A DNA stretch of 64,000 bases. It comes from Centroberyx gerrardi. Taxonomy: Eukaryota > Chordata > Actinopteri > Beryciformes > Berycidae. The position numbers and the translations under genes were made by a program. How positions within the stretch are numbered: position 1 is the first letter of the stretch; every line of letters starts with the position of its first letter. The notes beneath the pieces are model-generated. The model had not been told where the DNA came from. It did not search any database and saw only the letters and a program-made list of their open reading frames with translations. The stretch is from assembly GCF_048128805.1 (NCBI RefSeq), contig NC_136008.1, positions 21,184,459 through 21,248,458 on the forward strand, in the 5' to 3' direction. Shown one piece after another: positions 46,150 to 64,000 of the stretch.

Positions 46150-46579
46150 ATCTTAGGCTCGGATGCGCGCTCACTAAGTCGCGGGGGCGCGCACGTAACT
46201 TGCAGTATCCATGGCTGCCGCGAAGACTTTGATGCACAATTGTAAACCCGTAGTAAAAAGCAGTACCACTGAAACTGGCGCGTGGATTGTACGATAGTTG
46301 GAATACATTGCAATATTTAGCTCGTGCTGTCCTGCTTCTAGACGACTGATCCGGACGGATTGAGCGCGTCTGCTTTTTATTAAAGGGAGCCGAGGGTTAG
46401 TTGGCATCTGAGGGGGACCGACGATGATGTAACCGACCTTATAGGATCTTTCTTCTTTTCTCAATCAAGTTGACTATATCCATCTTTAGGCATGCTCGAA
46501 GAAACCGAGATCGAAAGAGAATCCGGTGGATTTCATCGTCAAGATGGATGTTTTCTTACACTTCCGAAGTTGTTGCAGA
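46150..46579 (+). promoter_or_regulatory. CpG-rich block with a possible upstream first exon of FAXC or a separate transcript
   Basis: 46155-46220 is unusually CpG-dense (CGGATGCGCGCTC, TCGCGGGGGCGCGCACG). Downstream, a small open stretch from ATG 46544 (MDVFLHFRSCCR) or ATG 46492 ends at a good donor, CAGA|GTGAGT (46580). Neither phase joins FAXC exon 2 in frame, so if transcribed it would be 5' UTR or a separate RNA. Confidence 0.3.
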
Positions 46580-46599
46580 GTGAGTATAGGCTTACAGCC

Positions 46600-48099
46600 C
46601 GTGGTTGTGCCTACCTGTAGGCCTATTGATTTACCGTGCCTATATTAAGTTGCTGGTCCATTCAGTGATGAATTATTTATGTAGGCTACTGCCTGTGGTC
46701 AATGAACTGCCTTGAACGAATCAAGCTCAGCCGACAAATGGACAGATGATTTGGCTACTTTTTTAGGTTTTCTCTAATAGCCTCCATAGCTAAACTATCA
46801 TCGCACCCCTTACAAAGAACTATAGTAATACCATAGCATAATACATTTTAGAAGGATACTATAAAATATCACAGCAAAACCTTAGTTTACTGCAACTACT
46901 ATACATCAAAGGATTATGAAAAATCCTATAGTGATATACCATAGGAAATAAAGTATAATAAAGTCACTATAAATTCATTACGGAGTACCACAGACCCTAG
47001 GAATATTATAGGAATATTAGGCTATAGTGCTTTTTCTTCAGATTATTGAAGCCTATAGCCTCCGTTGGTATGATATAGACAGTAATCAATTCAGCATCTT
47101 TCTGTATGTTTTGCAGGCCCATATAGGCAATTTGTTTATCAGCTCTGTTAGAGCTACTGGTTTCACTGGGATGCAGGGACTCATCAGGGCGGGGTAACAT
47201 CACTCTTCCCCATTGGAACGGACAAAAGGCCAGCTGCGTCAAGCTGCCGGAGTTGGCTAGAACAAGACCGGATATGTGGCGATATTGCCTTCAAAATAAA
47301 GTCTACAATTTGTCACTTCAGGGAAAAACAGGCTAAAGCATGTATACACTATTCTGCTGTCCCCCCCCCCCCCCCCCCCCCCACTACATTTTCTACATTA
47401 AAGGCAATATGGCCTAATAATAATAAATAGGAAGAAGAAACGTAAACGTATAGAGCACCGAGTAGTGCAGAAGTAGCCTAATGCCAGAAAATGCTGCACA
47501 AGATAAATACAAATGTAAGCAATAAATATAAATGTAAAACATTAACATAGGCTACATGACCAAAGCTGTGTACAAATACATAGAGAAGGAAAAATAATGA
47601 AGCATAAATTCTGGTTGCCCTGGTTTGGGTAAATGGTGAAGGGTGGGGAGCAGGTGGATGGAAAGCAGCCATTTGGAAAAAGTGCTGCCTGCCTTCTTTT
47701 TAGGCAGGGCAGAGCATTTTCAGTCTCGGAACAATTCACTACTACAACAGCCAGAATGAAACTGAATAAAGTAGTGGTAGAGAAGTTAAAAGCAGTTGAT
47801 ATCAGTTGATGCTCTGTGTTCAAAATGGAGAAAGTATTGGTAGTAAGAAATGGCTGTAGTTGTCACTGATTTGTGCTACTTTCCATGTGACAGGTGGACA
47901 GTAGTAGCTTGTCACTATAGAAACAAACCCACTTTCCTTAACGGAACAAAATGCAGCTGAAGCAGTACGAATACAGCAAACGCGCCCTAAGTATTGGGGT
48001 GTACAGAACAACGAAAACTAATATCAGATTATCATATCAGATTAAGAACTTAACATAAAATACGGTAGTATGTTCGTCATTAAGGGCTTTATTGTGAAA

Positions 48100-48100
<1 letters not shown>
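46600..48100 (+). other. COQ3-FAXC intergenic DNA
   Basis: Includes an ATAG/CTAT-rich palindromic patch (about 46810-47035) that may be a degraded MITE, and a C22 homopolymer at 47361-47382. The remainder is A+T-rich with no supportable gene. Confidence 0.6.
47361..47382 (+). repeat. Poly-C tract, 22 bp
   Basis: Uninterrupted run of 22 C. The exact length is likely to be unreliable in any assembly. Confidence 0.9.
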
Positions 48101-60826
<12,726 letters not shown>

Positions 60827-62059
60827 AGTGAGAATGGCCGGGATCGGCTGACAGAGTCAGACTGACAGAAAGCTGAGCCGGTCAGCGCTTCGGGCTGCTG
60901 TTGGTTTTGCTTAACGAATATGGATGGGACACACTGGCTGTTCCACCGGTCCGGACAGCAGCTCTCACTGATGAAGAAACTATTCCAACTTCTCCATCCC
61001 ATGACAGAATTCAATATCCTAACGATGTAACTGTGCGTAACTGTCTGATGGACAAACTGGGTATTTATATGCAGAGCATATGAACTGAACCCCATAATAC
61101 TCATACTGTACGGTTTGTCCCCTCCCTTACTGTCAGAACTGTCACTGTGGCAGCTTCTCTTTGCCTTATTTGTCTTGTCCTAAGAAACGGAAGCTGGTGT
61201 GAAATGTAGAGGGAGAGTAAACATCTTATAAAGGTAAAGGTATGGAGAAGATATCAGACATATTAAAACACTGAGTGTTGTAGATAAGACAGGTGGCGCT
61301 TCACTTGCTATGAAATGATGCAACTAATTACCACTCTACCTTGTGTCTTAACGCACAAACCCATTCCAATAGGTGGAAATTAATCATCTGGCTAAAAGGA
61401 ACAGCCACTAAGTCTCAGCTGTCAATCATCCCTGTGTTGAACAGAAAGCAGAGTTGACATGGAGGGGCAGTCCATGCTCTAGATTTACCGTTATATTATT
61501 TCTATTATGCCATGTAGGGAAGACCTGTAACGTCTCCTCCAGTGACCTCATCAGTCCATATAATTATCTAAATTCCTCTGAAAGGAATTCATCTCAGAAA
61601 ATGATGTATGAGTATCTCCACAATGCCACAACCCCAGTGAAAATGAGATTCACCTGTAGGCCTATAGGATGGAAGTGGGAAAGAGAAGCAGACTTGTGCC
61701 TGTTTCAATTGCCAGGAATTAGTTATGACTCCTGTTTTACCCTGTTAAGTAATTATATGCTGGCAAGGCATTGTTGGTAAAGTTGCTGGGGCTTTTGGTC
61801 GTTAACTTCAACATCTTTTCAGTGGAGGTAAAGAGCTGCAATTATTGTATTTGACCACTAGGGGGTGTTAGCAGTCAGCCTGGTGTCTCCTCCAGTCTGT
61901 AACATCAAGGTCATTCCCCTGTGAGGCCCTCAGCATGGACTGTGTGTGGATAGATTGATGCAGCCAATTATTTCTCCCTCAGTCTTAAACTCCAATGTTA
62001 TGGCTCCCATTCAATGATTACCTGCTTTGTGCATCATTATGTGCAAAAATGTGTGTTTA

Positions 62060-62092
<33 letters not shown>

Positions 62093-62680
62093 CATGCACA
62101 TGCATGCTTGCATATGCGACATGTTTTGTGTAAAGACGGAGAATGAGTCTGAGCCAGTGACTGAGCTACAAACAAGCCTTAGTGCTCAGACTGAAGAAGC
62201 GGGTGAATGTGACTGCAGTTTGTTTTTACTCTTTATTCTAATATAATTTGATATCAGTGCCACTTTATTTTTCTGTCTAGATAAACTTAAGTCAAAGGTA
62301 TTTTTGTGTTGATCTTTGTTTCCTTATTGCTCTCAGAGAGAGACATTATTTTGCACTAGTGGAATTTTACTTTCACCTTATTTAACGGGATCGATCTACT
62401 ATGAAGGTACTGAACAGGCCAAATGAATGGAAAATCTAAAAATGTAAATCAGTAACGCAGGACGCTTATAATGACGGTTGTGCTGTGGGGGTACCATACT
62501 ATTTATTTTGGTTGTGTGTATGTGAATGTTACTGGGTGTGAATGTTTGTCTCCATCTGTCATCAAGAAACCATGTGATGAAGAAGTAAACAAGTCTTTAC
62601 AGAGACACTTTGACAAAATACCAAACAAAACAGAATCGTCACTGCGGCTGGAATAAAACCCTTTACCTCCATGGAGTTAA
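60827..62680 (+). terminator. FAXC 3' UTR with candidate poly(A) signal
   Basis: AATAAA at 62652-62657 would give a 3' UTR of about 1.8 kb; another AATAAA lies at 63265-63270. A TG tract is at 62063-62090. No other coding sequence is supported in this stretch. Confidence 0.45.
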
Positions 62681-62684
62681 TCTT

Positions 62685-62703
62685 GGGGGGGGGGGGGGGG
62701 GGG
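62685..62703 (+). repeat. Poly-G tract, 19 bp
   Basis: Uninterrupted run of 19 G just after the candidate FAXC poly(A) signal. Confidence 0.9.
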
Positions 62704-63470
62704 ACAAAATGGACCAAAACATTTCAGCAAGTGTTTGCTTTTGTCTTTCTAGTTGGGTTTGGTGGTAGTGCTTGCAATAGCAATATGATGGTTGTAAAAA
62801 GATAGTGGTGCATATATAGAGGAGACGTGACTGGGAGTCTGGTTATAAAAAGAGGTATGAGGGAGGAGCCTTGGATAGGTAAACCACACTGGTGTCCAGT
62901 GATGGCCGGACAGAATTTGATCCAATCACTGGGAATCGGACACTAGAAACGACTTCTTCCGTAACAGCGTCCTGTGGTTTGCCTCCCGCCCCTCTGGCCT
63001 GCGTGGCGCGCTGTTGAATCCACGCCATCGCCTCACACAGTCTGGTCGTCATATCAAGTCGGACCGCTTTATCAAGCCATATTAAATCTAGATGTCTTGT
63101 TATTGGAACCATGTCGTAACATTACAGCTGGGGTAATGTAAATATTGTACGTGTGACAAGCTGTACCATACTGTATGTAGATCCGGCTGGCTGATCAAAC
63201 TACCTGCGGATGTGCAGTCGTAACCCGGAGCGACTGGATGACAGCGATTACTCTCGATGATTTCAATAAAGAATAGCTGTGACAATTTTAATCACGCAGT
63301 CGTTTTATGTTCTTTTATCAGTTCGATTTGCATTCTTATCATGTGTCTCTAGGTTAATAAGAGGGTGTTGATATCATGACGCTGCTTTATTGAGCTGTGC
63401 GCTGTATTTTAGTATTCATAATAACCCACAAATTTGTGTTATATTGTCATATCTCTAAAAGTGTATTTAT

Positions 63471-63510
63471 GTGTGTGTGTGTGTGTGTGTGTGTGGGTGC
63501 GTGTGTGTGT
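63471..63510 (+). repeat. (GT)n microsatellite
   Basis: GT tract with GGGT and GC interruptions, downstream of FAXC. Confidence 0.9.
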
Positions 63511-63574
63511 TTTCAATCAGGCTAACAAGTCACAGTCATTCAGGTGCAGAGGAGGGCTGATTAAGAGTCTGCCA

Positions 63575-64000
63575 GCCGCTGGAGGCGAGAAAGGAGGAGA
63601 AAGGAGAAGGAGGGCTTGGAGAGCGCAGAGTGGAATCAGAGCTGCAAGTGGAAAAGCCGAGGGGGGTGGAGGGAAAACCGGGGGGAAAGGAGAGAGGAGG
63701 GAAAAAAAAAACAAAAGGAGGCAAAAAGGCAGGAAGAGGAGAGAGGAGAGATGAAGAGGAGGAGAGGAGCAGGTGCCGGAGAGGAGAGGAAGGGTGAAGA
63801 GGCCAGGAGTGAGGAGCGAAGAGGAGGAGGAGGAGGGATGGATAGAATGGAGAGAAGGAAGTCATCGGGGAGGAGTTGGGGAGGAGAAAAGAGGGAGGAG
63901 AAGAGAAGAGAGGAAAGGAAGGGTGAAGAGGAGGGAAGGGATGGATCAAATGGAGAGAAGGAAGTCGTTGGGGAGAAGAGAAGGGAGGAGAAAGGAATAA
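63575..64000 (+). repeat. Long purine-rich tract with degenerate tandem repeats
   Basis: More than 400 bp of almost pure A/G on the + strand, running off the window. Phrases GGATGGAT and ATGGAGAGAAGGAAGTC recur at about 63837 and 63939, and GGAAGGGTGAAGAGG at about 63788 and 63918, so the tract contains an imperfect repeat of roughly 100-130 bp. Frames open across it are a composition effect. Confidence 0.85.

Noticed and set aside
46174..46464. Minus-strand frame of 96 codons in the CpG-rich block
   Set aside because: No recognisable domain and no splice or promoter support on that strand; open because of composition.
63434..64000. Arg/Glu/Gly- and Pro/Ser-rich frames at the window end
   Set aside because: They are by-products of the homopurine tract.

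Overview
This is a vertebrate nuclear genomic window, almost certainly from a teleost fish. Four multi-exon genes with GT-AG introns lie on the + strand. They are separated by A+T-rich DNA full of (CA/GT)n microsatellites, and the non-coding DNA carries fish-type transposon relics: a Harbinger element, short inverted-repeat elements and a LINE fragment. The species cannot be named from the sequence. Gene identities come from reading spliced translations by eye; no database search was run. Every exon join reported below keeps the reading frame.

Layout, left to right: (1) 1-24303, the 3' two thirds of USP45, a ubiquitin-specific protease. The visible CDS has 13 exons from the catalytic Cys box to the stop; the N-terminal zinc-finger exons lie before the window. 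(2) 24304-30700, an intergenic stretch with a short inverted-repeat transposon. (3) About 30750-38200, PNISR, a nuclear Arg/Ser-rich protein, complete, with an optional last intron that changes the C-terminus. (4) 38922-45082, COQ3, the mitochondrial O-methyltransferase of ubiquinone synthesis, complete in 6 exons. (5) 48354-60826, FAXC, a failed-axon-connections homologue with a membrane helix and a GST-like fold, complete in 6 exons. (6) 60827-64000, FAXC 3' UTR and downstream DNA ending in a long purine-only tract.

The order USP45-PNISR-COQ3-FAXC, all in one direction, matches the arrangement known on human chromosome 6q16, so this is an ancient syntenic block. The genes do not form a pathway: one edits ubiquitin, one is linked to splicing speckles, one makes coenzyme Q, and one is neuronal.

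The most interesting structure is non-coding. A gutted Harbinger transposon has a second element nested inside it. A second MITE family is present in two copies. Microsatellites serve as the polypyrimidine or UG-rich tracts of two USP45 splice acceptors. A set of degraded copies resembling the start of FAXC exon 4 lies in the intron just before it. I found no evidence of a wholly new gene system.
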